Positions 12,321 to 23,645 of a DNA stretch of 64,000 bases are shown piece after piece; positions within the stretch are counted from its first letter, which is position 1, and every line of letters starts with the position of its first letter. This DNA is from Typhlomys cinereus (lineage: Eukaryota; Chordata; Mammalia; Rodentia; Platacanthomyidae): the NCBI GenBank assembly GCA_023101885.1, contig JALPQD010000624.1, forward strand, positions 682,001 through 746,000, given 5' to 3'. The position numbers were made by a program, and so were the translations under genes. The notes beneath the pieces are model-generated. The model saw only the letters and a program-made list of their open reading frames with translations. It did no database searches and was not told the DNA's origin.

Positions 12321-13514
12321 CGTGCTGTTCAGCTTGTTTCGTGGTCACAGAATGCGAGGAACCTGAAAGAGAGACAACCCGCACCTGTGGTCCCCAGGCC
12401 CTTCCTTTGGTGCCTTTTCACGAGTCATTTCATTTCATCCGCATCAGAGCTTTAAAGAAGCACTTCAGGGTTCAATTTTAAAGGTGAAGAATCTGGCACT
12501 CGTAATTGATTCCATGCTTTCCCCCAAATGCACCTAGCTTGGGAACTCCGAAGTGAAATTCAAAGCTAGATCGCAAAAATCCCATTTTCTGGAATTTTGC
12601 TATTGCTCCAAACAATTAACAATAGCTGATTTGAAAAGCAAGGTTAAGGCTGTGTTGTACCCTGGAGAACAAAACCCTTCTAGGCAGCAGGACAGCTGCT
12701 CCTCCTCTGTATCGGTTAAGCCAGGGGTCTGAGTCACGACTGTGCATTATTCATCAGGAAAGGCATCTTAACTCTAAAATACAGGGTATGTTTCCATGAA
12801 GACGTTGAAGACCTACCTTTCCTGAAGAGCAAGCACTGTCTTTCCCAGGAAAACCAAGGCAGAGGCTTATGCAATACAGAATTCTATAGAGTGCCCTGCA
12901 TCTATAAACGAAAGAGCCTCACATCCCTGGGGGCCTTGGTTTGAGCCTCTCTGGCTTAGCCGTGGCTTCACCTGCAGGGATGGATTTCTTCCAGAGGCCC
13001 TTTCCAGCTCATTGGCTCTGGGTATCTGAATGTCTGCTCTTGTTTGGAAAATGCCTCTCAAATGGCAGGGAACGACCTCTGGGAGTGCATGGTGTGTGCA
13101 TATTGGTCTCAAAGCCAGTGTAACATTTTTTCACTATCTCATGCTCATCTGACATGTGAATGCAAATTTAAATTTTACTCCCCACATATCTGTTCAGCTA
13201 AAGCCCTTTTAACTGAACTTTTAACACCCAGTGCGTGTCCCAAGGCATCCTGCATTGTCTCAAGAGCGACACATATTCTTCCGTGGGAAGCACTGCACTG
13301 CACCTTCTTCAAGTGGCTCATTCTGATGTTCTCATTTAATACATTCACTTTTTTCCCTGTGTCAAGTGACACAGTTTCTCTAATCCCTATGTCATGCATG
13401 GTTCAGTGGGATGCTGTATTAAACATCAAAGAGAAGTTGTGGATTTTCCAAGAATAATGGATAATCTATCCTTCAGTAATGATGCATGTAGAGTCCTTGA
13501 TGGATATCTAGGGA

Positions 13515-13742
13515 AATTAGCATTTAGTGAGCATTTGCTGCATGTCAATTATTTTTGTGCATTTTAAAGGTATTTGCCTCTTACCATAATTCTGTGAATT
13601 GGAAGGTTCCATGAACTTTCTAGGTTTACAGATGAGGAAATGAACATACTGACTAACTTGCCCAGGTTCATGTGGCCAGCAGATGTGGGGCTGTGATTCA
13701 TGTCTAGCAGCCTTATTTCAGAATCACACAGTCATGCTTCCC
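13515..13742 (+). repeat. MIR SINE, sense, nearly full length
   Basis: TTTAGTGAGCATTTGCTGCA, GGTTTACAGATGAGGAAATG, ACTAACTTGCCCAGGTTCAT and a final region of MIR type occur in the right order. Confidence 0.85.
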
Positions 13743-15561
13743 CTTCAGGAAGCTCACATATCACTGACCTGCAATGGGCACAGTGCTCCAAGAATATGAC
13801 AGTTCTTTATTTCATTTAGCTCCCATATGAGCTTCCTCTGCCTCTTGCAACTTTGTGTGGGACTAGAAACTACAGAACAGCGTTCATCAGCCACACAACT
13901 CATCCTGATTCACCCAGTAAATGCACCTGGTGAAGACAGGAGATGTCCCCCCACCCCCGTTGTTGAGGAAGCATGGATTTCCTCCTCTAGAAACACAGGC
14001 TGGTCTCTCTAGCAGCGGAACTGGACACAGGAAGAACAGGTTTCTGGAAGGGACAAGCAGGTGGCACTTAAAGGAGTTCATTGTCAGGACCTGCAGGACT
14101 CCTTCATCTAGTGGAAATTTACATCGTGCCCAAGCCTTCACTTCCAGGGTTGCAGTGTGTGCCAGGACTGGCACTGGTAGCTCACAGGACATGTGCCAGG
14201 CTAATTGTCTTTGGCACAAGTACCATTTTCCCCTGGCATTCCACCTCCTGATAAATGGAGTTGCTGACCGGCACATGCTGCCCTGTATCCGGCCTGCCAC
14301 CTGGCTCATCTGAAGGAAAGATCAGAGTTTGGGGGGTTGTACAGTGGCTGAGGCCACTAGATCCATTTCTCCAAGACTGGGCTCTGGGGGCGTGGGCTTT
14401 GCTGGAGCCAGGAGGCTGTTTCCCAGAACCTTCACCTCTGTATTCATTCCTAGAGTCAGGGATTGCAAGATACTTGCTCACTAGAAAGAGCCAGGGTGCA
14501 ACAGAGTGGCCAGAAGTACATGTGTGAAACCTCCCCATCCTTCTCATTATTTTAAAAATAATTATTGAGCCTTAATGTTTTTCTTTCACTGCCTTGTGGA
14601 CTATTCCTCTCAGTTATAGCTGGTGACCTCGGATATGCTGAGATTCCGTGCCTGTCTTTGTTTCATCTGTGCCCCCTGTGACACAATTCGTCCAGTCTTC
14701 GGCTCCCTTAACTCAGTCTCTGAAGCAGTCTCTGAAACTCCCTTTCAAAATATAATACAATATTCACTGTGAAAACAATTGGATAGAATCATAGTATAAG
14801 CTGTGGTTGCTCCACATTTATAAATAAAATTTAATTGAGCTGTTATCACATACCAAGCACAGAGCTGTGCATTGCAGATGTGGCAATGGAAACACACGCA
14901 CAGAATCTCCCTATGGTGGTTTAGGCCAGTGTGGCTGCCCAATAGGGCGCTTCTGGATTACTCTTCAATGGAGGATGTGATCCTAGTTGAAGCCATTCCA
15001 CACTGGCCTTCTAAGCCTTCCACTCTGGCCTTTCTAAACTTTCCTCTCTGGCTACTCTAAACCTTTATGATGTCTCTCCAGTCTCTTTCCAGATGCATAC
15101 CTTAGAGGTAGCCAGAGAACTTGGCATTCTATTCCACAGAGAATTCTTGTTCTGGGCCCATCATATGCAAACTTGCCTCCCTCTATTGCGGTTGTGTCAG
15201 TCAGAGGTCTCTAGAGACGTGGAACTGATAGAATCAATATAAATAGACAGAGACTTTTAGTTGATTGGCTTATACAATATGGCCTGCATAGTCCAGTAAT
15301 GACTGTCTTCACACCAGAGAGACCAAGAGCCCAGTAGCTCATAGATGAAGCCAGACGCCTCAGCAATTCCACCTCAGGGCTGAAGGCTTGGGAGACTCCT
15401 GAAAAAGCTCTGGTGTTTAGCTCCCATCGGAAGCTGGAAAAGTTTGGGCCGTGGGTATCACTGAAGTATGGCAGCAGGTGAGGCAACAACAGGTAGATGA
15501 ATTTGTCAGCAAGATGCTAAGGCAATGAGAGAAGAAACAAATGCTTTTCTTTCTTTTTAAA

Positions 15562-15562
<1 letters not shown>

Positions 15563-15646
<84 letters not shown>
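15563..15646 (+). repeat. (GT)n(GA)n compound microsatellite
   Basis: About 45 nt of GT followed by about 38 nt of GA, forming the tail side of the antisense SINE that follows. Confidence 0.97.
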
Positions 15647-15648
<2 letters not shown>

Positions 15649-15892
15649 TATGTATGTATGCATTGTGTGTTCTTGTGGAGGGCCAAGGGTAACCTCAGGG
15701 ATCATATTGGACTGCTTCTACCTCCTTTTTGCTTGGCTCTGGGATTTCCCAGGCTCTGCCTACCAGGGCTGGAAGTGCAGGCCCCCTTTGTTTCTGCCTG
15801 GCATTTTTGTATGGGATCTGGGATCCCAACTTAGGACCTGTTGCTTGGGAGACAGAGTCTTAAACCCTGAGCCATCTCTGCAGCTCCAATGC
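15647..15892 (-). mobile_element. B2-like SINE, antisense
   Basis: GTGGAGGGCCAAGGGTAACC, TCTGGGATTTCCCAGGCTCT, CTGCCTGGCATTTTTGTATG and AACCCTGAGCCATCTCTGCA: complete antisense order of the locally abundant SINE. Confidence 0.88.
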
Positions 15893-16424
15893 TGTTTTCT
15901 CCAACCTCCCTCTCTTCGGGCTGCCACTGAAAAGTGGGAGGGTCTTCCCAATTCAGTTAACCTGGCAGAGAAGAGATGGTCCCTCACAGGCGTGCCTGGA
16001 GGCTTGTTTCTTAGTTGATTTCTGATCCAATCAAGATTAGCCATCACACCCATCTTCGCCTTTCCCCTGTGTCCTTCTTAGTGAGATTCAAATGTTTTCT
16101 CCTCTATCTTGGGTTCCATGTAACTAGTCTCTTCTGAGATTTGTTCCATCAATAGCCATCCTTCTTTTCAGTGTTTCTAATCTCTCCATAGGAAACAGCA
16201 CATTCCCCTACTTTATCTTGACCACTCTGAACAGCTGAACAGATGCTCATGGCAACCCAGGCCTTTTCCTGCCACACCTATGCTTCTAGAAGGAGCAATT
16301 TGCATTGGCTGTTTACTTTTTCTTACTTTCCATTTGCTGTCGAAGTCATTTCTATGTCTCATCTCTTGCTCCCTTGAACATAAGTCCATTGAAACTTACC
16401 ATGTTTAGACCATTGAACTTTGGT

Positions 16425-16690
16425 TGGAGAGATGGCTCAAGGGTTAAGCCTCTGCCTCGCAAGCAGAAGAACCTGACTTCTGATCCCAGACCCCCACATA
16501 AAATTACAGGACGGAAATGCTGACAGCTTGCACTTCTGGCCCCAGAAGGCAGAACCCTGGGGAACCTCAGAGTAAAAACAAAAAGGAGGCAGAGAAATCC
16601 AGGATGATTCCCAAAGTCTGGGCCTCCACAGGTACACACGATGCCCTCGTCTAAGACACACAGTAAAAAAAAAAAATATTAAAAAAGATC
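16425..16690 (+). mobile_element. B2-like SINE, sense
   Basis: Head GGTTGGAGAGATGGCTCAAG, CCTCTGCCTCGCAAGCAGAA, CCCACATAAAATTACAGG and GGCCTCCACAGGTACACACG, ending in an A-rich tail. Confidence 0.88.
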
Positions 16691-16796
16691 CTTACACCTG
16701 TCAATCCAGTGATCCAGTGACCATTTTTGTTCACCTGCTGCTTTTCTCAGCATTTCTTCCAAGTCCAGCATTGTTGGCCACTTTCCTATTTTTGAA

Positions 16797-17232
16797 GACA
16801 TGGTGTCACAGTGAGATACAGGTGTCAACTTGACAATTGAAGGTGTGGGCTTTGGACACATTTATAAAGAATGAATAATTGAGTTAAGCTGTCAGCAAGC
16901 CTGCAGAAGAGAGTTAATTAATAGTGAAGGTCCAGCCATGGCGGGCAGGACTAAGCCCTGCGCAGGTGATTAAGACGGAGGGAGCTGCTAGGGAAGGAGG
17001 CTCCTTTTTTCTACGTGGCCAGGCATGCTGGTCTGGAGAGTAAGGGTCGCTCCTCTCTCAGTGGGCCTGTGGATATTGTGCGGCCAGTTTCCTTGGCTCC
17101 TGACATGGGTGTAGCTTTCCTGCCAAGCTGGATAAAAATCTGTAACCAAGAGTTATAAAGGACACTAAACCCCCTTGTTCTCCTTAAGCTGTGTGGCTGT
17201 GAATTTATCAACGACATGCAGAGTAACTGCGG
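16797..17232 (-). mobile_element. Medium-reiteration repeat, antisense copy
   Basis: Contains GGTGTCAACTTGACAATTGA, CCAGCCATGGCGGGCAGGAC, GGCCAGGCATGCTGGTCTGG and TTTATCAACGACATGCAG. The same family recurs at 17574-17996, 30325-30723 and 61811-62241. It has no coding capacity. Class (hAT-like or LTR) not settled. Confidence 0.75.
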
Positions 17233-17573
17233 CATGTCGCCTCTTCAGACTTCAGGGATTCAGTCCTCTCCTGCTTGTCTGTGTTTCTATTTTGTCTACG
17301 TGGCACTTCCTTCTTGTCCTCACAGGCTTTTACTGTGTCCAGCTCTTCCCTGCTGGCGTTCTTCAGGCCTCCTTCCTTTGACTGTTTCTAATGCTCAACT
17401 TTTCTCGATATTACCCAAGCCTCTGGCTTCTGCCACTATGTTCTCTTTGCAGATTCTTGTCTTGGTCTCCACACCATTGCAACAGACTTGTTATCGACAA
17501 TGCTTACCTGGATTCCACAAGCTTCTTGAATTTAACTTGTCCCAAATGGACTTTATCGTCTTCCCTACTGTTG

Positions 17574-17996
17574 CAGTCAGCCTGCATGGTTGCTCATAAA
17601 TGACCATCACACAGCTTAAGGGAACAAGGAGTTTACTTCCTTGCGATGGTCCAGTTACAGTTCTCAGTCCAGCTTGACAGGAGAGCACACACCAACACCG
17701 GGGCTGAAGGAACTGGTAGCACCCATCACTGCATAACGGCTGAGAGATGGACATCCTTACTTGCCAGACCAGCATGTCTGGCCAAGTATACAGAAGGATG
17801 CCAACTCTCTCAACCAGCTTTCTGTGATTTATCCAGGGCTTAATCCCACCCACCATGGGCTGGGTCTTCCTCAGCAACTAGACAATCTCCTTCAGATTTG
17901 CTCTGGGCTTAACTCAACCATCAACTCTCTACAACTATGCCCAGAGCTCAAACCCTCAACAGTCAAGTTGATACCTGTGCCTAACCATGACACCTA
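17574..17996 (+). mobile_element. Medium-reiteration repeat, sense copy
   Basis: Contains CATGGTTGCTCATAAATGAC, CTTGACAGGAGAGCACACAC, TGCCAGACCAGCATGTCTGG and CAGTCAAGTTGATACCTGTG, the complement order of the 16797 copy. The two copies form an inverted pair about 340 nt apart. Confidence 0.78.
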
Positions 17997-18189
17997 CCAA
18001 AGTGGCTCTCAAGATTACTGTTTACAAAAAAAATGTACCATGGTATTATCACTGTAACTCATAACGGGTGATTGTCCTTGATTCCTCCCTCATCTCCTAG
18101 ACGCAACAGAGCATGGATTCATGTCAGTTCTATTCTATAAAATATGCTGTGTTGTCTTACCTTGCATTTACTCTTCTTTGTGCTGTAGT

Positions 18190-18562
18190 GAGACAACACT
18201 CAGATAGCTCATACTTATGGAGAAAGAGAAAAATGGGTGTTTATCCGGCTTAAGTTTCCAGAGGGGACATAGTCCTTCATGTTGGGGATTGTATAGCAGA
18301 AGGCATGGCTGGAGGCAGAAACAGGAGGCCAATTCAGGTCACCACAGATGCCAGGAAGGCAGAAAGAACAAAAGAGTGCTGACAGGAAGCAGACCAGACT
18401 ATCAAAACCTCAAGGATTGCCTCTTGTGACCTGCCTTCCTCCTGCAAGGATCTACTTCCTAAAGGTGTCACAACCTTCCCCAAAATTAACCCAGACGAGG
18501 ATCCAAACACATTAGCCTATGGGGGGTGGGCAATTCATACTCAAATCATGACACCTACTCTG
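18190..18562 (-). mobile_element. Medium-reiteration repeat related to the 20163 element, antisense
   Basis: Shares GTTTATCCGGCTTAAGTTTC, CCTTCCTCCTGCAAGGATCT and AACACATTAGCCTATGGGG with rodent elements of this type. Ends near AATCATGACACC. Confidence 0.55.
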
Positions 18563-18609
18563 TACATATAATCTCTTTTACCCATATTTTTGTCTAATCA
18601 TACAAGTTC

Positions 18610-18745
18610 AATAGGTACCCCCTTCTCTCCCTCCCCCTTCCCTCCCCCTTCTTCCCCATTGCAGTCTCCCCTCCTTCCCCCCTCTCACCCTCCCTCCCCT
18701 TTGCAGGTGCCTCCTTCTGCTTCCTCCCTCCCTTTCCCCCAGAGC
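18610..18745 (+). repeat. C/T-rich polypyrimidine tract
   Basis: Runs of CCCCTTC/CCCTCC with few purines over about 130 nt. Confidence 0.85.
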
Positions 18746-19010
18746 ATCTGTTTATGTGGGCACTGAACCTCTACGCTAGTGAGGATTCAGGACTCAGTGG
18801 CATAGCCTGGGACCCCTTCTTGGGCTGCCTGATGCCTGCGAGCATGGGAAAAACTCTATTATGATTGTTTAACCCCTTGCCTCTAAGGATCCTGTTGTTT
18901 GAAAGCCTTCTCCCTTGTGATTCGTGCTAGACTTTGAGGGGTCATTGACATGTCAGCCATTGTGTAGGTTTTTAAAAAAATTTTTCCTTTCTTTTTTCTT
19001 TCCTCTTTAT

Positions 19011-19137
19011 TTCCTTCCTTCCTTCCTTCCTTCCTTCCTTCCTTCCTTCCTTCCTTCCTTCCTTCCTTCCTTCCTTCCTTCCTTCCTCCCTCCCTCCCTC
19101 CCTCCCTCCCTCCCTCCTCTCTCTCTCTTTCTTTTTT
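19011..19137 (+). repeat. (CTTC)n-(TCCC)n pure polypyrimidine tract
   Basis: An almost uninterrupted pyrimidine run, first CTTC repeats then TCCC repeats, then CTCTCTCT. Directly followed by a GT repeat. Confidence 0.97.
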
Positions 19138-19155
19138 CCTTCTTTCTGCATTTAC

Positions 19156-19156
<1 letters not shown>

Positions 19157-19207
<51 letters not shown>
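19157..19207 (+). repeat. (GT)n microsatellite
   Basis: About 25 GT units forming the tail side of the antisense SINE that follows. Confidence 0.97.
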
Positions 19208-19210
<3 letters not shown>

Positions 19211-19412
19211 AATGGGTAAATATGTGTCCCTGTGGAGGCCCAAGGCTGACTTTGGAAATCATCCCGAATTGCTCTACTTCCTTTTGCTTTGCTCTGGGGT
19301 TTCCCAGGCTGTACCTTCCATTTCTGCTCAGCATTTTTAGGTGGGCTCTGGGCATCTGAACTCAGATCCTTTGCTTTCGAGGCAAAGGCTTCAGCCATCT
19401 CTCCAGCTCTCA
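19208..19412 (-). mobile_element. B2-like SINE, antisense
   Basis: GTGGAGGCCCAAGGCTGACT, TCTGGGGTTTCCCAGGCTGT and TTCAGCCATCTCTCCAGCTC in antisense order. Confidence 0.85.
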
Positions 19413-19689
19413 TATGCTTATTTTTTTCTGTTCCCTCTTCCTCAGTCTCTCCATAGCTGCTATAGTCCAGGCTTTCATTTGTCTTGTCCATCCTGAACAG
19501 ATTCGTCAAACCTAGTGTCTCACATCCATCCTGACCCTTTTCTGAACATCTATGCTTTTAGAAAGAGTGATTTGCACTTGTCTTACTTGACTTGTCAAAT
19601 AGTTTTGACCAGCATACCTCCTTCTTTTTCTTCTGTGCTTCCTTTATCATGATGTGTCTGTCAGACTAATACTTACATGACAGCGTCTG

Positions 19690-19830
19690 AGACTACACTG
19701 GGTTGGGAGGTTCTTTAGGGCAGGGGGTATGTGCCATTCTTTGTACTCTAATACATGTGACAGATAGTGTTGGTCATACCGTAGATATGCAATAAGCACT
19801 TGCGTTGGGAATGAAGAGCTCAAACTGTTC
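19690..19830 (+). repeat. L2-like 3' end
   Basis: TTCTTTAGGGCAGGGGGTAT ... TAGATATGCAATAAGCACTT resembles the L2 3' terminus. Confidence 0.55.
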
Positions 19831-20162
19831 TTAGAGTGGGAGACTTGACAATTAATTTGTAAGCTTTGGGGGAGTCATGGCCCTACTTTGTAACTCGAGT
19901 TAGTTGCTGATGTGATGACACGTTTGTATACAATACTAATTGAAAACAAATAAACTAATTGAGTTTATCATTTAAAATAGCATTCATCTATTACATAATA
20001 GTTAATATGAACAAGCAAGATGATGAAAATAAAATGATGCAAAATTTCACTAACCGAAAGGAACTAACCACTATTAATATGTTGACATAGGGCTTCTAGG
20101 TTTGCTGTCTTTTTTATGTTCTATTTATTTGAGAGTGAGAGAACAAGAGAGAGAGAGAGAAG

Positions 20163-20366
20163 GTGTCATGGTTTGAAATGTGTCCCCCACAGTCTCATGT
20201 GTTTGGCAAGGTCATGGCATCTTGAGAGGTGGAGCCTTGCTGGAGAAAGGCAGTCATGAGGGGTGGGCCTTGAGGTGGATTAGTCCCACCTACCTCCAGG
20301 AGAAGTCTGCCTTTGCAGCAAGCAGTCTTGCAGCTCTCAGCCTCACAGATGGTAGTGACTTAGCCT
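20163..20366 (+). repeat. Left arm of large inverted repeat (interrupted sense element)
   Basis: The 204-nt arm begins GTGTCATGGTTTGAAATGTG and ends near GTGACTTAGCCT. It is the near-identical reverse complement of 20539-20745. Its matching distal end appears at 20746-20786. Confidence 0.93.
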
Positions 20367-20399
20367 AACTCCAGTTTTGGCAAACCATATAATGGTCAT

Positions 20400-20745
20400 T
20401 CTTTACCACTGCTGTGAGGGAGAACCCAAAGTCAAGCAACTTAAGGGAGAAAGGGAGATTTATTCAGCTTACAGTTCCAGAGGGAAGGTACAGTCTCTCA
20501 AAGCAGAGGTGGCATAGCTGGCTGGCCAAAGATGGAGGAGGCTAAGTCACTGCAGACATTTTGGAGGCTGAGAGGTGCAAGACTGCTTGCTGCAAAAGCA
20601 GACTTCTCCTGGAGGTAGGTGGGACTAATCCACCTCAAGGCCCACTCCTTGTGACTGCCTTCCTCCAGCAAGGCTCCACCTCTCAAGGTGCCATGACCTT
20701 GCCAAACACATAAGACTGTGGGAGACACATTTCATACCATGACAC
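20400..20745 (-). mobile_element. Antisense copy of the same element, nested
   Basis: About 345 nt, from CCACTGCTGTGAGGGAGAAC to ATTTCATACCATGACAC, reads in antisense as one complete element: same start as the left arm and same end as 20746-20786. It appears inserted into the sense copy. Confidence 0.85.
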
Positions 20746-20786
20746 TCCCTTAAGTTGCTTGACTTTGAATGCTCTCTCACAGCAAT
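20746..20786 (+). repeat. Distal end of the interrupted sense element
   Basis: TCCCTTAAGTTGCTTGACTT ... CTCACAGCAATAG is the reverse complement of 20409-20448, i.e. the terminus that the left arm lacks. Confidence 0.85.
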
Positions 20787-20854
20787 AGTTAAGAGTAACA
20801 GTTACAGAAGGTGTATGTATGTGTGTGTGTGTATGTGAGTCATATGTGAGAGGA

Positions 20855-20873
20855 GGAAGGGAGAGGAAGAGAA

Positions 20874-20920
<47 letters not shown>

Positions 20921-20921
20921 A
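20855..20921 (+). repeat. GA-rich purine tract
   Basis: GGAAGAGAAAGAGAGAGAG-type repeats. Confidence 0.9.
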
Positions 20922-21072
20922 TGTGTGTGCATAACATATGGCACATGAGTGGAGGGGTCAGAAGATAACTTTGAGAAGTTGTTTCTCTCATTCCAGTTGA
21001 GCTCTGAGGCTCAAACTCATGCTGCTAAGTTTTCATGCCAGTGCCTTTACCTGCTGAGCCATTTTGTTGGCT
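20922..21072 (-). mobile_element. B3-like SINE, antisense
   Basis: GAGGGGTCAGAAGATAACTT, TTTCTCTCATTCCAGTTGAG and CCTTTACCTGCTGAGCCATT in antisense B3 order. Confidence 0.7.
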
Positions 21073-21088
21073 CCAGGATTGTTTTCGT

Positions 21089-21124
21089 GTGTGTGCGTGT
21101 GCGTGCGTGTGTGCGTGTGCGTGC

Positions 21125-21165
<41 letters not shown>
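21089..21165 (+). repeat. (GT)n/(GC GT)n microsatellite
   Basis: GTGTGTGCGTGTGCGTGC repeats passing to pure GT, a Z-DNA-prone alternating purine-pyrimidine tract. Confidence 0.95.
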
Positions 21166-21166
<1 letters not shown>

Positions 21167-21380
21167 CCTTCAAGTGTTGTTCCTTGTTTTCCCATCTTAT
21201 TTGAGACCAGGTCTCTTCACTACTGGAGAAGCCAGGCTGTCAGACCCGTGAGCTTCTGAAGATTCGTGGGTCTCTGTCTTTCATGTCCAGTAGGTGCTAA
21301 AATGACAGATGCTTGGGCCACTGCATCTGAGGATCTGAACTCAGGTCATCAGGCTTACGCAGCAATGTCTGAGGAACTGG
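21166..21380 (-). mobile_element. B4/RSINE-like SINE, antisense
   Basis: TTGAGACCAGGTCTCTTCAC, GGAGAAGCCAGGCTGTCAGA and GATCTGAACTCAGGTCATCA in antisense order. Confidence 0.6.
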
Positions 21381-21534
21381 ACCTTGCAGGACTAATGATC
21401 CGCTGGATAGAGATTCCTGGCAAACCTGACCTGGAGTGTGGTGTGAGCTCACATCATCAGCTCCCATCTGCTGGAGATTAGCAGCACTATTTGCCACCAT
21501 GACACTTCTGTTAGACACATGTCAAATTAGGGCA

Positions 21535-21895
21535 ATGTCTTAGTTTAAAACTGCTACAACAGAATTCATAGACTTGGTGGCTTAAATAATGGAAATTCAT
21601 TTATCACATTTCTGGAGCCTGGGAAATTCACAATCTATTTGCTGGCAGATCCACTATGTAGTGAGGCCCTGCTTCTCAGTTTGCAGGTGGCTATCTTTTG
21701 ATTATCTCCTTCATGACAGAGAGCAGAGAGAAGAAGAAAGTTCATGGGGAATCTGCACAAAGTCAAATGCCATTCGTAGGGACTCTACTTTCATGACTGT
21801 TTACCTCCCAAATCTGTCACCTTCTACCTCTATCCCATGAGAGTTAGGATTTCAATTTACAAATTTTTGGAGATAATAACACTTGGTTATAATAC
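21535..21895 (-). mobile_element. Old MaLR/MLT1-like LTR, antisense
   Basis: TGTCTTAGTTTAAAACTGCT, TGGTGGCTTAAATAATGGAA, TTCTGGAGCCTGGGAAATTC and GAGAGTTAGGATTTCAAT mirror the MLT1-type order. LTR-only fragment with no coding sequence. Confidence 0.5.
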
Positions 21896-22639
21896 CAGGC
21901 AGTCACTTGTGTTTGAAAGGAGACCAAAGTGGATATTTGGGATGTAGACCAGGCATGATGCATGAGTACAGGTAACTGGGTCAGGGGCAGGTGAAGACTG
22001 CAGCTATTTGCGCTCGATGGAGTCTCTGCCTAGGGTGGAAAGGTTAATTCTAGCCTACCTCCAGGGCTGAGCTCTTTTTTTTATTGTTTTGTGTTGTTGA
22101 GGTGGATAAGTCTGGTTTAGAGGCTGGGAAGAAATAAGCCACCGGGTTGAGAGATTTAGTTACTGTAGATATTCAGGGCTAGAGAAATTGGAGACTGAGA
22201 GATCCCAAGTGCTTTGGATTGATATGATCCCACCACAGCCCATTTCATTCTGCAGCCCATATAACTACTGCATGCCATATGTCCATATAAAATAATTAAG
22301 GCAAATTAAAATTAATTTTGGTTGGTGAGTGTTTAAAGAGTTTCATAATAACTCTTGAAGTGATTAGAAATGCTTTGGGACACCACTAAAGGAGCATTTG
22401 GAATAACTGAAGTAGATGATTGGGCTAGAAATGAACAATTAGAACGAGAATTCTGCAATCAAAGGAGCCCTGAACTAAGTTTGGACTTGAATTTAGTATG
22501 TTAGTAAACAACTTCTTTGAAAAAGAAGCAAGCAGGCAAACAAATAAACATTGGGATAACATGAGCCAAATTTTCAGTGTGAAGAGGTGTGCACATGGTG
22601 GATTTCAAGTTACCCTTGGTTTAATGACCGGTTCACATA

Positions 22640-22990
22640 ATTCTTGAATATTTAGTTACCAGCTCTGTAAGCCCTGTTCTTCTTAGTGGACTTCTATGTA
22701 GCTTTGCGATCTTGGATAAATCAATTCTGTGGATCTTAGTTTTGTGTGTATGCATATATAGGTATGTATGTGTACATATGCGTGTGTGTTCACATGTATG
22801 TGCGTGTGTGCTCTTCATGTAACACAGCAGGCACTTTACCATTTCCCAGGGCCCAGGATCTTAGTTTTATCATTTAAAAAGTGAAGTGTCCCAAGTACTC
22901 TCAAGTGCTGTGCCTTGCACTGGGCTTACCGCTTTCATAGTTAACATCTCAGTGATGCAGTTGCAGCAAGTTTAATGGCATCTTATAAGC
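22640..22990 (-). repeat. MIR, antisense, split by a SINE insertion
   Basis: GCTTTGCGATCTTGGATAAA then TTTTATCATTTAAAAAGTGA fits antisense MIR. It is interrupted at 22744-22855. Confidence 0.6.
22744..22855 (-). mobile_element. Short SINE insertion with 13-nt target-site duplication
   Basis: A GT/AT-rich tail followed by CAGGCACTTTACCATTTCCC. Both sides carry GGATCTTAGTTTT (22731-22743 and 22856-22868), a perfect target-site duplication. Confidence 0.85.
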
Positions 22991-23424
22991 GACAGAGATT
23001 AGTGACTATTACTGTAGGCTACTAGGACATAAAACTTGATGTAGAGTCTGTGTGATGATTATCAATGGTCTGGTTTCTGTTGTCATGTATGTGTCCTTCC
23101 CTAGAGCCTCTTTCCAGAGGGACCAAAAGCATCCGTGCAGCCACTGGTGAGCCAGACCTTGTGGCTCAGCAGCGAGGTGAGAAACCAACACCCAAAGCCC
23201 AAGAATTCTACATTCTCTGGTGAGGTGCTGGGAGTCAAATGGACAGATGGAAAGTGTTCAGGCTTAGACACATTACTTATCTGACCACAGACCCAACAGC
23301 AATGGTTTTCCCTAGCTAGGAACTCCATGAGAGTTCAATTTGCTCTGTGCTGCTTGGAGACAAGGAGAGTGTCTTTCTGTGAGTGACACACAGGAGCTCA
23401 GTCAAGAGGTTCTGAAGGTCCCCA

Positions 23425-23645
23425 GTCCTAGCTGTTTGGGAGGCTGAAGCAGGAGAATAGCAAACTCAAGGCCTGCATGGGCTACAGAGTGAGTTAAGGA
23501 CAGCCTGCAACTTAGTGAAACCCTGTCTCAAAGTAAAACGTAAAGAGAGAGCTGGGGATTCAGCTGAGTGCAGGGCTCTTGCCTAACGTGTGTGAGCGCT
23601 AGGCTTAATGGGAAAACAAGCAAACAAATAAATGAAAAAAAAAAG
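23425..23645 (+). mobile_element. B1-ID composite SINE, sense
   Basis: A B1 part (CTGTTTGGGAGGCTGAAGCA ... TGAAACCCTGTCTCAAAG) is joined to an ID-like part (GAGCTGGGGATTCAGCTGAG ... GTGTGTGAGCGCTAGG) and an A-rich tail with AAACAAATAAAT. This dimer is known from several rodent families. Confidence 0.85.

Noticed and set aside
19157..19207. Regular repeats that might suggest a CRISPR array
   Set aside because: All periodic arrays here are simple di- to tetranucleotide repeats in a vertebrate context; no spacer structure.
18883..19509. 208-aa minus-strand ORF with Lys/Glu/Gly repeats
   Set aside because: It is the translation of the CTTC/TCCC and GT repeats plus SINE sequence, with no independent protein similarity.
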